Assembly: GCA_033807775.1 (NCBI GenBank)
Contig: CM066313.1
Coordinates: 88,475,484-88,539,483, forward strand
Direction: 5' to 3'
Source of the DNA: Saussurea involucrata
Lineage: Eukaryota; Streptophyta; Magnoliopsida; Asterales; Asteraceae
DNA length: 64,000 nucleotides
Positions 12,153 through 22,886 of this stretch are shown here, piece after piece; positions within the stretch are counted from its first letter, which is position 1, and every line of letters starts with the position of its first letter. The notes under the pieces were generated by a model. That model made no database searches and was not told where the DNA came from. It saw only the letters and a list, made by a program, of their open reading frames with translations. The position numbers and the translations under genes are program-made.

Positions 12153-13604
12153 TGTAAAGCTCGTGTTCCGGTGTGTCCTATTTTTTTAAAAATTAATTTG
12201 TGTTTCCGCTTAACGTTGTTGGTTAACGGGATTAACGAGAAAGATCAAACCTGTTATCAGTGGGGAAAACCGTAATCAAAGTGCAAGGGTCGAAAAGGGC
12301 AGGGACCAAATGTGTCTTTTAGGGATTTTGGTAGCATGGGGGTCGGCCCATGCAAATGCTAAACCGAGACCCACATTTGTTTTGGTTTTGAGTTTCGTGG
12401 TGTGCAAGTGAAAGGAAGGAAAGGACAACCCTAGAGTCTCATTCTCGTTTTTTTTCCCTGCTGCGCCGTGAAGACCCCCCCCCCCACCGTGTGATTATTT
12501 TTTTTCCATCTTTGTTGCCGCTGCTAACAACCGAAGCAACCACCAGCGCCGCCACTATCCTTGCCGGCGAGAGAGAGAGGTGCAGCGGGAGAGAGAGAGA
12601 GGTGCAGCGAGAGAGAGAGGTTCCACGAGAGAGTGAGCGAGACAAAGGGAAGAACCGGCAATCGAGAGGGTGTCGGGTTCGTGTGTCGCTGTTTGTCGTC
12701 AAGAGGTAAGTCCGTTCCGTTCGTTCTTTTGTTTCGGTTCGTCGTCGTCTCGTCGTTGCGAAACCGCCGCCGGCGCAGCCATGGCTGCCGCCGTGCACCA
12801 CCAACGTGGTGGTCGTGATGGCGGTTGTGCGGTTGTGGGTTATTCGTGTGTGCGGGCGGCCCGAACTTGGAAGGTTGGAGCTTTCGTTTTGTTTCGTCGA
12901 TTTCTCTTACCAAACCATCCTTGTCGGGGGTGGTGGCTGCCGCCGCCGCCGCCGACCACCACTGCCGGGATGGCAGTGGGTGGTGCGTGGTTGACTCCAG
13001 CCCCTAGTAATCTAAACCCCAACCTAAGTGCCTCCATAGTTAAACCGTAACCCGAATCGCCAAAACCTTAAACCGTTTTATGATTTTTTGTGAAAAATCC
13101 CATTATGTTCCTGTTTTGCATCGGCCATGACTTTTCCGTCGTAGCTCAGATTTAGGCGAATCCAGTGCCCACGGTTCACATTCTGTTCCGGGCACACTTT
13201 TCGTGTTTTAGCGGAAGTCTGGTTCGGCCTCTAACTAGGGGTAAAATGGCTGTTTTCACAGCAGGTCTGCACTTGACAGCTTCGTGTTCTGTTTTTAGAA
13301 AATGCATAGTAAATTGTAGGAAAATCGTTAGAACGTGTACGATATGTCCCTGGAACCCTAAGACATAGAACTATCTCATTATGGAATAATAATTCTGGGT
13401 CGATGAGTTTAAGAGGGGCTAAACAGGTCCCGAACAGACCTATAAATCTTAGAGTAAAAGCTGGAAAATTGCATGTGTGGGCTCGTAGTTGTGACTTTGG
13501 GCTAGGACTTCGTTGTCACGTTTGTTATCACTTATTTAGGTGGAAAGAGGTGAGTTGGAGTTGTCCGGCTCGTCTTGCTGTTGAGGACATCTACTTTGCT
13601 TTTG

Positions 13605-14138
13605 AGGTGAGTTCTTTCACTGTGTAGTTAGGGGTTGTATGCATGTCATAGTAGTTTGTATGTACAGTCTTTGTGGTGTGAACTAGTTGTTTGTGGTGCG
13701 TAATATTTGATTGGTTTAAATGCTTAGTATAAATGTGTAATACGTACAACTCGGTGGGACCGAGGGCTCGGTGGGACCGAGGAAGTGGATAGAAACGTTG
13801 TGGGAACTCGGTGGGACGAGTGTGTTACATTACAACTCGGTGGGACCGAGGGCTCGATGGGACCGAGGAAGTGGATAACAACGTTGTGGGAACTCGGTGG
13901 GACGAGTGTGTTACATTACAACTCGGTGGGACCGAGGAAGTTGATAGAAAGGTTGTGCAAACTCGGTGGGACCGAGGTGTTTGATACATAATTACTTATA
14001 GATGTTTACTCGTATTATGTAACTGTGGTATTGTTGCTTATGTGCGGTTAGAAGTGATATGTATATAATTTCTACCTGCGCATGTGATGGAATTCGCTAA
14101 GCCTTGTGCTTACCCTTTCTTATTTAATGTGGTTATAG
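13605..14138 (+). promoter_or_regulatory. Candidate intron inside the LTR
   Basis: TTGAG|GTGAGTTCTTTCAC at 13606/13607 and TGTGGTTATAG|GTACTAG at 14138 could be a splice donor and acceptor. The 3-prime LTR has the same pair at 19682/19683 and 20217 (TTGCAG|GTAC). The interval contains the inverted-repeat array. Splicing is inferred from motifs only. Confidence 0.35.
13748..13980 (+). repeat. CTCGGTGGGACCGAG palindrome array in 5-prime LTR
   Basis: About seven copies of the near-perfect palindrome ACTCGGTGGGACCGAGG (stem CTCGGT/ACCGAG, loop GGG) are spaced by short spacers such as AAGTGGATAGAAACG. Two copies are reduced to CTCGGTGGGACGAG. Confidence 0.9.
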
Positions 14139-14369
14139 GTACTAGCGGCTCCAAGGCGTGACGGTACACACTGGCGCGCGTGAAGAGTTTTTATAATCAT
14201 GAGATTAGAGTTATTATTAAACGATTTAATTTCCACTGTTCATTATTACTGAGAATATTTATTATTGAATTTGCAAACGAAACGGTGTTGGATATTTGAT
14301 AAGATTTTATTTATTAAAATGCCTATTTTAAAAGTTAAAATTTATTGTAATTTTTGGGACGTTACAACT

Positions 14370-14381
14370 TGGTATCAGAGC
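14370..14381 (+). other. Primer-binding site
   Basis: TGGTATCAGAGC lies 3 bases after the 5-prime LTR end, matching initiator tRNA-Met. Confidence 0.9.
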
Positions 14382-15147
14382 CCAGCTTGAGCGAATCAAA
14401 TACATTTCGGTGTGTTTGATCTCAAGTTTGCGGCTATAAATTTTTCTTTAAAATTTTTGGAAAATAAAAGATAGGAAAATGTGTTTGAGAAACGGTGATC
14501 GAGGGCGCCGTGTGTACAGTCAGTCGGAGCCAAAGGAAAAGGTACAGTACTTAGTGTATTTATCGCTTTCTAGATCATAGGGTATGCATGCTAGATTGCT
14601 TGTGTGGGTTACTTGGTATTGTATGGTTACTGCTTGCTAATAGGAATTTTATGCTAGCCTTGATATGTTGTTAAACGAATGCACTATAGGTTGTATGTAG
14701 TAGGAACCGAATAGCCTTAGAATGTTGGATTTAGTTCTATTGCGCAACTCTTGTTTGAGTCCAACCGTTGTAGGATAGAATCTTATATTCGAATGTCTAT
14801 CTGGTTTCCACTGTATGCGACTGTGCATTTGCGAGGCGACTCGCCAGGACTAGTGGGGATTCCGTCCTAGCAAGGGTAGGGGAAAGAGATGAAATTCCTA
14901 GGGAGCTAGGAAGAGTGTGTACATATGCTGGTACGGGCATATGGGTGTAGTTATCGGCGAGTAACTACTTGGACACATCGGATGGAACTCGGAACGAGTG
15001 ATGATAGGTGTGGAAGGTAGTAGTAGAGCTCCTACTATCGGAAACACAGGATTAATGCTCGGGTCGGGGAAAGTCACGAGGAATCCGAGGAGTCGTTGTT
15101 AGTATGAGTTATTATGTGCTAATAGATCGTTGTATTAATTACCTAGG

Positions 15148-15714
15148 ATGACCATCACAAGGAGTAACAACGATGTTGAACCGAATGCTAGTATTGTACT
15201 CACTAGTGAGCAGATACGGGAGTTGATCGCGGCTGAAGTAAAGCATGCTATTAGGGAGGCAATCCCCGGGATTATTACCGCCGTTCGTGATGAGGTAGTA
15301 ATGATGTTGGAGGCTGCTCGGGGATAGGAACCTGACTTAGAGGAACAGACTAAGAAGAGGAAAACGGTGCAGGCCGTTGCACCAGAATCCGCAGTCCTAA
15401 AGAAAACGAGGTCTTCGGACTCGCTCTTGAATCGAAGGAGCGGTGGGTTTAAAACCAAGGATAGCAGCGGAAGGCGAAACGACAATTGTTTCAAGTGTGG
15501 TCAGGTAGGACACTACGGTCGGGATTGCAGGGTACCATTGGTGGTCTGTTTTAACTGCAAACAGACGGGCCACGTGAAGACCAACTGCCTGAATCCGAGG
15601 GTTACCGTTGGGAGTGGGGCACAAGAAGCTCTTGCGGTTGCTCCCTTGCCTATTACTGATGGTCGTGTGGGTCAGGCTGGACCCGAGGCGGCCGAGGTGG
15701 AGTTCATCAACTGA
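15148..15714 (+). pseudogene. Gag remnant: N-terminus fused to zinc knuckles, one internal stop
   Basis: An ATG at 15148 opens 59 codons (MTITRSNNDVEPN..., including EQIRELIAAEVKHAIREA) to a TAG at 15325-15327. The same frame continues to 15714. The second part has a basic stretch (KKRK) and two CCHC knuckles, CFKCGQVGHYGRDC and CFNCKQTGHVKTNC, which bind RNA in nucleocapsid. The usual 200-residue gag core is missing, so the N-terminus is joined almost directly to the knuckles. Either readthrough of one stop or internal initiation would be needed for expression. Confidence 0.75.
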
Positions 15715-15836
15715 CGGTGGAGGAGGCACAGGCTACGCCTAAAGTGGTGACATGTATATTTCATCACTTGTTTTCTTTTATTGAATTTTGTGTGTAGTTT
15801 CTTTTTGCTTAAGCTATGTGATTAAGTACGTTCTTA

Positions 15837-15950
15837 GTTAACTCGGTGTCTGCTGTAGTGATGTTCGATAGTGGGGCTACCCATTATTTCGTGCCTCACA
15901 CTTGTAGTGAGCGTTTGGGCCGTAGTATAGGACGGTTAGGTTGTCCACTT
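15837..15950 (+). pseudogene. Retroviral-type aspartic protease fragment
   Basis: A frame around 15850-15920 reads MFDSGATHYFVPHTCSERLG, the D-S-G-A active-site segment of a Ty3/gypsy protease. No flap or downstream reverse transcriptase follows, and the frame soon closes. Confidence 0.6.
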
Positions 15951-18130
15951 GTGGTTGAGGTTGTTGATGTAATATTCGTTTTAAGTAGACCATTTCGGGT
16001 CAAGATTGATGATTGAGCTAGAATTATAGGCTTTTGAGCCGACTTTGTTTTGAGGAAAAGCCGTAAGATGTTTTGACGTGAATTCCAACTTGCCCTAAGA
16101 GGTTTAAATGTCCGGATGACGATAGTGGACCGGAGGAATTTGGAGTAGTACGAGTCGAGACATAGAAAGCCGTCTAAGTCATGCACAAAGTTTGATTTTG
16201 AAAATAAAATTGCATTATCTAATTCTTGTGTTTCCAATCCTTATATGGATTGTGTTTTAAAATTTTGGGAAATGTTTAGCACACGCACAAAATTTTTGAA
16301 TTATGGTTTTGAAAGTGCATGAAACCTTTTCATCACGAGAGTTACAAACTTTGTTGGTGATTTGTTTAATGTGAGTTTGTGTTTCCAAGTATATTATTTT
16401 AAATAGTTCAGGGTATGGATCGATTTATGTGACCTAAATGATGCATGGGAGAATATTTTTGGTAACATTTTATCATGAGTTGTTTGGTGCGCTTTTTAGT
16501 CAGCTAAATGTTTTATTGTCAATGAGTCGTTTCCTTGTTTTGTATAAATAACCGACGCGCACAAATTTTGGTTGGTAAACTTTGTTCCATATCATTTGGA
16601 TGGTCAGAAAATAATTTTGAGTAAATTGCCGTTGGGACTTCTTTTGAAGTACGTGTGAAAAATTGTTGCACACCGATTGAATTGAGCAATTACCTTGCAC
16701 GCATGTCATGAGTCAATCCATACCAGAACCGTGGTGGTTCGTTTTTAAAAGAAATTATTCATTACACTTTGTGTTTTGTAAGTAAACTGAACGACAATGG
16801 AATGACTTTCAACATGATTTTACTATGTGAGACGAGCGTGTCCATTTTTGCGTAACTACCGACCTGGTAATAGTAGTTTTATTGCTTACGGTCTTTTTGA
16901 AATGAAAAATCTTGACGTTGAAAATATTTTGTAAATGATTTTGTAAACCATTTGGGAAATGCGCTTTTAAGTGTTATGTGTCATTTTGAGAATTTTCAGG
17001 GTGTGAGTCCTTGTGGAAAACTCTTTTGTTTAACCCGTGTTGAGTTTGGGACTAATGTTGATTTTAGAGTATTGCTTGCTTAAACTTTATTTAAACGCGT
17101 TTTGACCGACTTATAGGTCTAGCAAGCGTGAAGCATTTTGCTCGGTTTTGACTTTGAGATAGTCATGGGTCAATTGCTCGGTCTTAATGGCTCGATGTGG
17201 AGTCTTGTCGATGGGTTGTTTTGTTGCACAGTTTGCATTTATTGCATGTTGAGTATTTACATGTTTGGGTGAGTGAATCATTTCGGGGTAGGCATGTTGT
17301 TGGTAGACTGTTTTGGCATTGGATCCTTGGTCACGTTAGGCAGTCGTTGGTAATGGTCGGTTGGGTATCTCGGGGTGGGACCCCGGTATTCATGTGTTAT
17401 GACCTTGAGGATATAGTCTTGAGCACTTACCTGGGAGGTAGTTCCGATGTGTCGGGCCTTGAGACGTACCTGGGAGGTAGACGTTGAGGTGTATCTTGAT
17501 ACGGTGTAACTAGGCTTCGTAGAGCGAGTGTGGAGGATAAGTAGACGGTGGAAGGTTGGGTATTCCACGCGTATTGGTACTGTAGGCAGAATAGTATCGG
17601 TTAAGGGAATGATGCCCTTTGTAATTAAGAGCATAAATGCGCAGTAACCTTTTTGAGGTAAGTATATTTAGGTGTCGACTTTTGGGCTTGAGGCCAAACA
17701 CCTTTAGTGTAATCGGGGATTTGTAGTCGATTTTAAGGTAATTGTGGTGATGGTAGTAGTAACCCTGAGATGCTTACTTGTGATGAATGATTGTGGTGGA
17801 ATGACCTTCGTGGGTGATTATAAATTTACTGGTTTGATGATTCGTGTAAGGTAAATTTTGGGAGTCTATTAGAACTCGTGGAAGTTAATCGACAGTTAAT
17901 GGTAAGAATGATCGGTTTCGAGTATCCTGTAGGGTATATTGGTGAGCACCTTTAGAATAGTTAGAGCTCGAAATTTGAGTCGGGATGTATGGATTATCTA
18001 TGGTTGGGAGACAACCGAAGTCGTTTGACTAGGAATGAATCCAGTTGTTGGAGTATTCTTCCGATCATAATTTCAGTGTCCTAGAAGGAGTACGTTAGTA
18101 AGAAAAGTATTCAAGAAGTTTTAGAAGGGG
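15951..18130 (+). other. Non-coding interior of the gag-remnant element
   Basis: This 2.2 kb replaces the expected polymerase region. I find no YxDD, RNase H or D-D-E signature in any frame, and open frames are short. Its origin is unknown. Confidence 0.5.
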
Positions 18131-18235
18131 TTTCAAGTGGACTTGGGAACCCGAGATTGAGATGCGGTAAAACTATCCGAAGCTGTTTGCGGACGTAGAC
18201 TTCGGGGACGAAGTCTAATTCAAGCAGGGGAGAGT
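18131..18235 (+). pseudogene. Chromodomain-tail remnant and polypurine tract
   Basis: The sequence encodes a WEPEIEMR-like and YPKLFAD-like segment out of a continuous frame. This matches the end of the integrase chromodomain in chromoviruses (compare 26263-26310). The purine tract CAAGCAGGGGAGAG at 18221-18234 directly precedes the 3-prime LTR. Confidence 0.55.
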
Positions 18236-20445
18236 TGTAAAGCCCGTGTTCCGGTGTGTCCTATTTTTATAAAAATTAATTTGTGTTTCCGCTTAACGTT
18301 GTTGGTTAACGGGATTAACGAGAAAGATCAAACCTGTTATCAGTGGGGAAAACCGTAATCAAAGTGCAAGGGTCGAAAAGGGCAGGGACCAAATGTGTCT
18401 TTTAGGGATTTTGGTAGCATGGGGGTCGGCCCATGCAAATGCTAAACCAAGACCCACATTTGTTTTGGTTTTGAGTTTCGTGGTGTGCAAGTGAAAGGAA
18501 GGAAAGGGCAACCCTAGAGTCTCATTCTCGTTTTTTTTTCCTGCTACGCCGTGAAGACCCCCCCCCCCCACTGTGTGATTATTTTTTTTCCATCTTTGCT
18601 GCCGCTGCTAACCACCGAAGCAACCACCAGCGCCGCCACTATCCTTGCCGGCGAGAGAGAGAGAGGTGCAGCGGGAGAGAGAGAGAGGTGCAGCGAGAGA
18701 GAGAGGTTCCAGGAGAGAGTGAGCGAGACAAAGGGAAGAACCGGCAATCGAGAGGGTGTCGGGTTCGTGTGTCGCTGTTTGTCGTCAAGAGGTAAGTCCG
18801 TTCCGTTCGTTCTTTTGTTTCGGTTCGTCGTCGTCTCGTCGTTGTGAAACCGCCGTCGGTGTTGCCGCCGTGCACCGCCAGCGTGGTAGTCGTGATGGCG
18901 GTTGTGCGGCTGTGGGTTATTCGTGTGTGCGGGCGGCCCGCACTTGGAAGGTTGGAGCTTTCGTTTTGTTTCGTCGGTTTCTCTTACCAAACCATCCTTG
19001 TCGGGGGTGGTGGCTGCCGCCGCCGCCGCCGACCACCACTGCCGGGATGGCAATGGGTGGTGCGTGGTTGACTCCAGCCCTAGTAATCTAAACCCCAACC
19101 TAAGTGCCTCCATAGTTAAACCGTAACCCGAATCGCCAAAACCTTAAACCGTTTTATGATTTCATGTGAAAAATCCCATTATGTCCCTGTTTTGCATCGG
19201 CCATACCTTTTCCGTCGTAGCTCGTATTGAGACGAATCCAGTGCCCACGGTTCACATTCTGTGTCGGACACACTTTTCGTGTTTTAGCAGAAGTCTGGTT
19301 CGGCCTCTAACTAGGCGTAAAATGGCTGTTTTCACAGCAGGTCTGCACTTGACAGCTTCGTGTTCTATTTTTAGAAAATGCATAGTAAATTGTAGGAAAA
19401 TCGTTTGAACGTGTACGATATGTCCCTGGAACCCTAAGACATAGAACTATCTGATTATGTAATAATAATTCTGGGTCGATGAGTTTTAGAGGGGATAAAT
19501 AGGTCCTGAACAGACCTGTAAATCTTAGAGTAAAAATTGGAAAATTGCATGTGTGGGCTCGTAGTTGTGACTTTGGGCTAGGACTTCGTTGTGACGTTTG
19601 TTATCACTTATTTAGGTGGAAATAGGTGAGTTGGAGTTGGCCGGCTCGTCTTGCTGTTGAGGACATCTACTTTGCTTTTGAGGTGAGTTCTCTCACTGTG
19701 TACTTAGGGGTTGTATGCATGTCATAGTAGTTTGTATGTACTAATGTCTTTGTGGTGTGAACTAGTTGTTTGTGGTGCGTAATATTTGATTGGTTTAAAT
19801 GCTTAGTATAAATGTGTAATACGTACAACTCGGTGGGACCGAGGAAGTGGATAGAAACGTTGTGGGAACTCGGTGGGACGAGTGTGTTACATTACAACTC
19901 GGTGGGACCGAGGGCTCGGTGGGACCGAGGAAGTGGATAACAACGTTGTGGGAACTCGGTGGGACGAGTGTATTACATTTCAACTCGGTGGGACCGAGGG
20001 CTCGGTGGGACCGAGGAAGTGGATAGAAAGGTTGTGCAAACTCGGTGGGACCGAGGTGTTTGATACATAATTACTTATAGATGTTTACTCGTATTATGTA
20101 ACCGTGGTATTGTTTCTTATGTGCGGTTAGAAGTGATATGTATATAAATTCTACCTGCGCATGTGATGGAATGCGCTAAGCCTTGTGCTTACCCTTTCCT
20201 ATTTAATGTGGTTGCAGGTACTAGCGGCTTCAAGGCGTGACGGTACACACTGGCGCGCGTGAAGAGTTTTTATAATCATGAGATTAGAGTTATTATTAAA
20301 CGATTTAATTTATGTTGTTCATTATTACTGAGAATATTTATTATTGAATTTGCAAACGAAACGGTGTTGGATATTTGATAAGATTTTATTTATTAACATG
20401 CCTATTTTAAAAGTTAAAATTTATTGTAATTTTTGGGACGTTACA
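18236..20445 (+). repeat. 3-prime LTR of the gag-remnant element
   Basis: Nearly identical to 12153-14366, with scattered substitutions and small indels, for example in the GA tract and in array copy layout. Confidence 0.9.
19826..20058 (+). repeat. CTCGGTGGGACCGAG palindrome array in 3-prime LTR
   Basis: Same palindrome as in the 5-prime LTR, but with a different order and number of full and shortened units. Confidence 0.9.
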
Positions 20446-20450
20446 TTAAG

Positions 20451-21118
20451 AGTGTTTTTTATAAAAAAAGATGTTAAGAGTGTTTTTTTATAAAAAAAAA
20501 GATGTTAAGAGTGTTTTTTTATAAAAAAAAAATGTTAAGAGTGTTTTTTTTATAAAAAAAAACATGTTAAGAGTGTTTTTTTATAAAAAAAAAAGATGTT
20601 AGTGTTTTTTTTATAAAAAAAATGAGTGTTTTTTTATAAAAAAATTGAGTTTTTTTATAAAAAAAAATGAGTGTTTTTTATAAAAAAAGATGTTAAGAGT
20701 GTTTTTTTATAAAAAAAGATGTTAAGAGTGTTTTTTTATAAAAAGATGAATGTTTTTTTATAAAAAGATGAATGTTTTTTTATAAAAAGATGAGTTTTTT
20801 TATAAAAAAAGATGAGTGTTTTTTATAAAAAAAGATGTTAAGAGTGTTTTTTTTATAAAAAAAGATGTTAAGAGTGTTTTTTTATAAAAAAAGATGTTAA
20901 GAGTGTTTTTTATAAAAAAAAATGTTAGTGTTTTTTTTTATAAAAAGATGAGTGTTTTTTTATAAAAAAAAATGTTAAGAGTGTTTTTTATAAAAAAAAG
21001 ATGTTACTGTTTTTTTTATAAAAAATGAGTGTTTTTTATAAAAAAAAATATTAAGAGTGTTTTTTTATAAAAATAAATGTAGAGTGTTTTTTATAAAAAA
21101 AGATGTTAGTGTTTTTTT
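20451..21118 (+). repeat. AT-rich minisatellite, right part
   Basis: Continuation of 11760-12152. More than twenty units of the GTTAAGAGTGTTTTTTATAAAA type, each able to form a short T-run/A-run hairpin around TATA. Confidence 0.9.
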
Positions 21119-21120
21119 AT

Positions 21121-21340
21121 AACTTTGGTGAAAGACAACTTAGGTCCCTTAACTTTGGTGAAAGACAACTTAGGTCCCTAAACTTTGGTGAATGACAACT
21201 TAGGTCCCTAAACTTTGGTGGATGACAACTTAGGTCCCCTAAACTTTGGTGAATGACAACTTAGGCCCCTAAACTTTGGTGAATGACAACTTAGGCCCCT
21301 AAACTTGGGTGAATGACAACTTAGGTCCCCTAACTTTGCT
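21121..21340 (+). repeat. 30-bp tandem repeat, seven copies
   Basis: Unit AACTTTGGTGAATGACAACT plus TAGGTCCCTA. Copies differ at one or two positions. It lies in intron 1 of the Ulp1 gene. 21341-21742 has no recognisable coding sequence. Confidence 0.92.
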
Positions 21341-21742
21341 AAATTATTTAATTGTTTATCTTTCTTTTGAGTTTCCTAGTCATAAATAAATTTATGTAAA
21401 TAAATGGTATGAATGTATAAAAACGTTTAAATTGGCTTCACATGTCACACTCAAATTCATTTTGGCCTCTTGCCAAAAGCATCTATATATAACACTATTA
21501 TATATTGAAATAAAATAAACTGCAACATATCTATTTGGATTTTGTCAAACGGGTGTAAATAGCCCTAAGGTATGTGGGGATTTAAGCAATCCTTGTGATT
21601 CTCTTGATACCTGGAAGTCCAATAGATTGAGTGGTTTCTTTTCTAAAACTAAAAGAAACGAATAATTATCAACACAATAAACCAAACAAGCAAAAACATC
21701 TATATATAACACTAACTATAACATCCGTGAATGACTATGTAG

Positions 21743-22416
21743 AGGGATTTCTTTCACATCGACTTGACATTAAAGTGTCGCGTTGGCTACATGGTGAAGT
21801 TGAGAGACCGCTTCGTGGAATTAGGTGATCGCGCAGCTACCCTTGAGGACATCTTTAGAGGGACACCTTTCGGTCCATGGATGGATCTGACTTACCCTGG
21901 TGGCGACCCCACGCTAGTTCATATGTTTCTACAGTTGGAGGTCGAGGTCTCCAATGGTGATCCGGAGGAGATGTATTTGATTTCTTCGGGTATCAATTAC
22001 AGTTTGGGCATCATGAGTTCTGTCTAATTACAGGACTACTTTTTGGAGAGGCTCCCCCCCTTCCTCCCTTAGCAGACATTTTCTTCGTTCGTAGGGTTTG
22101 GGGTGTGTCAGCATCTCGTTTGAAGTTGAAGACAGTCGTGGAGACGATGAATCAGGGCCTTAGGGCCCTAAAAGACCAGGATGTTGTCCGTGTATGCTTG
22201 GTGGCGATCGTGGATATGGGCTTCATGGGCCGTGAGTTGAGCCAGACTGCTTTCGAGACGGTCCTTAGGGCCGTCGAGGACTTGGATTTGTTTAACAGGT
22301 ACCCGTAGGGTAGCCACATCTGGACACATAGCTACACTATTTTGCACCGAGCCATTGCCAGACGCCCCGATCGACTTGCCAAAATGAATCTTTGTGGATT
22401 TACATACGCCTTAAAG
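21743..22416 (+). pseudogene. Ulp1-gene exon 2: DUF1985-like domain, frameshifted
   Basis: The frame reads RDFFHIDLTLKCRVGYM through IFRGTPFGPWMDL and EEMYLISSGINYS. After a shift near 22000 it continues FGHHEFCLITGLLFGE and on to LDLFNRYP. This order (RTPFGxWL, EEMYF, FGxREFCLITGLxxG) is the pattern of the plant DUF1985 family found upstream of Ulp1 domains. A TAG at 22306-22308 replaces the expected W in YPWGSHIWTHSY. The exon closes at AAG|GTTAGA. Confidence 0.75.
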
Positions 22417-22504
22417 GTTAGATACGTAGTATAACATAAATAATAATACATACAAGCTGTTTGGCTTTCCTTTTTACGTACTTGCTCTTCTTGTGTAATT
22501 CCAG

Positions 22505-22886
22505 ATATGGATCTTGGAGATGTTTCCCGCAGCCGTTCAATATTTCAACAAGCGCACCGACAGATTACATAGGGGAACCCGTTGGGACCGGGGTCTTTCC
22601 CTAAATAGGCAGACTTGGCTTGAGTTCTTCAGCCAATCTAGACAAGTAAGTTCTTTTACTATGTTTACAATGTTGCATACGTTAGTTCCGCTTATTAAAT
22701 TTTTTGTGTTTTATCATATATTTAGCCGCCGCTTACGCCTTTCGAAAACCTTGAGCCTACGGCCTACGAGAGGGACACACATTGGTACAGAAACAACGTG
22801 GCATTTATTGACAGAGAGGCGGCAAGGGTTCGACGTCCCTCTACTTCCACATCTGACGAAGATGAGGAAGACGACGTGAGGCCCCT
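22505..22886 (+). pseudogene. Ulp1-gene exon 3 and start of exon 4
   Basis: Exon 3 (22505-22645, 47 codons, phase 0) encodes IWILEMFPAAVQYFNK through FFSQSRQ, flanked by CCAG and GTAAGT. Exon 4 opens at 22726 after TTTAG with PPLTPFENLEP and continues to the acidic STSTSDEDEEDDVRP, where the solo LTR is inserted. Exon 4 resumes at 24627-24699 and 32525, with a short repeated SDRYQ-PP motif. Confidence 0.7.

Larger units (their letters stand above)
12153..14366 (+). repeat. 5-prime LTR of the gag-remnant element
   Basis: Its first third has a GC-rich block (12520-13020) with GA microsatellite and CCGCCG runs. A GTAAGT donor-like site occurs at 12706, AGGTGAGTT at 13605, the CTCGGT array at 13748-13980 and an acceptor-like TTATAG|GTAC at 14137. 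Reading frames on both strands inside it look fortuitous. Confidence 0.9.
12153..20445 (+). mobile_element. Non-autonomous Ty3/gypsy-derived LTR retrotransposon with gag remnant, TSD TTAAG
   Basis: LTRs are 12153-14366 (2214 bp) and 18236-20445 (2210 bp), bounded by TGTAAAGC and GGGACGTTACA. A perfect TTAAG duplication lies at 12148-12152 and 20446-20450. The primer site is at 14370 and the purine tract at 18221-18235. The 3.9-kb interior has a shrunken gag, a protease start and the very end of a chromodomain. Reverse transcriptase, RNase H and integrase cores are absent. The LTR pair differs by a few percent by eye, so insertion was fairly recent. It resembles gag-only elements of the TR-GAG type. 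Confidence 0.9.
11281..21742 (+). other. First intron of the Ulp1 gene, expanded by insertions
   Basis: Donor TTG|GTAAAT follows the 7-codon first exon. Acceptor TATGTAG|AGG precedes RDFFHIDLTLK at 21743, and both are phase 0. The intron contains a mini-MULE, two minisatellites and the LTR element 12153-20445. Without that LTR element it is about 2.2 kb. Confidence 0.55.

Noticed and set aside
12439..13050. Overlapping open frames on both strands, up to 129 codons
   Set aside because: They lie in a GC-rich, low-complexity part of the LTR, are repeated in the 3-prime LTR (18544-19126) with frame changes, and show no domain.
15951..18130. Reverse transcriptase or integrase in the gag-remnant element
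   Set aside because: No catalytic motif could be found in any plus-strand frame; the listed short frames on both strands have no domain.
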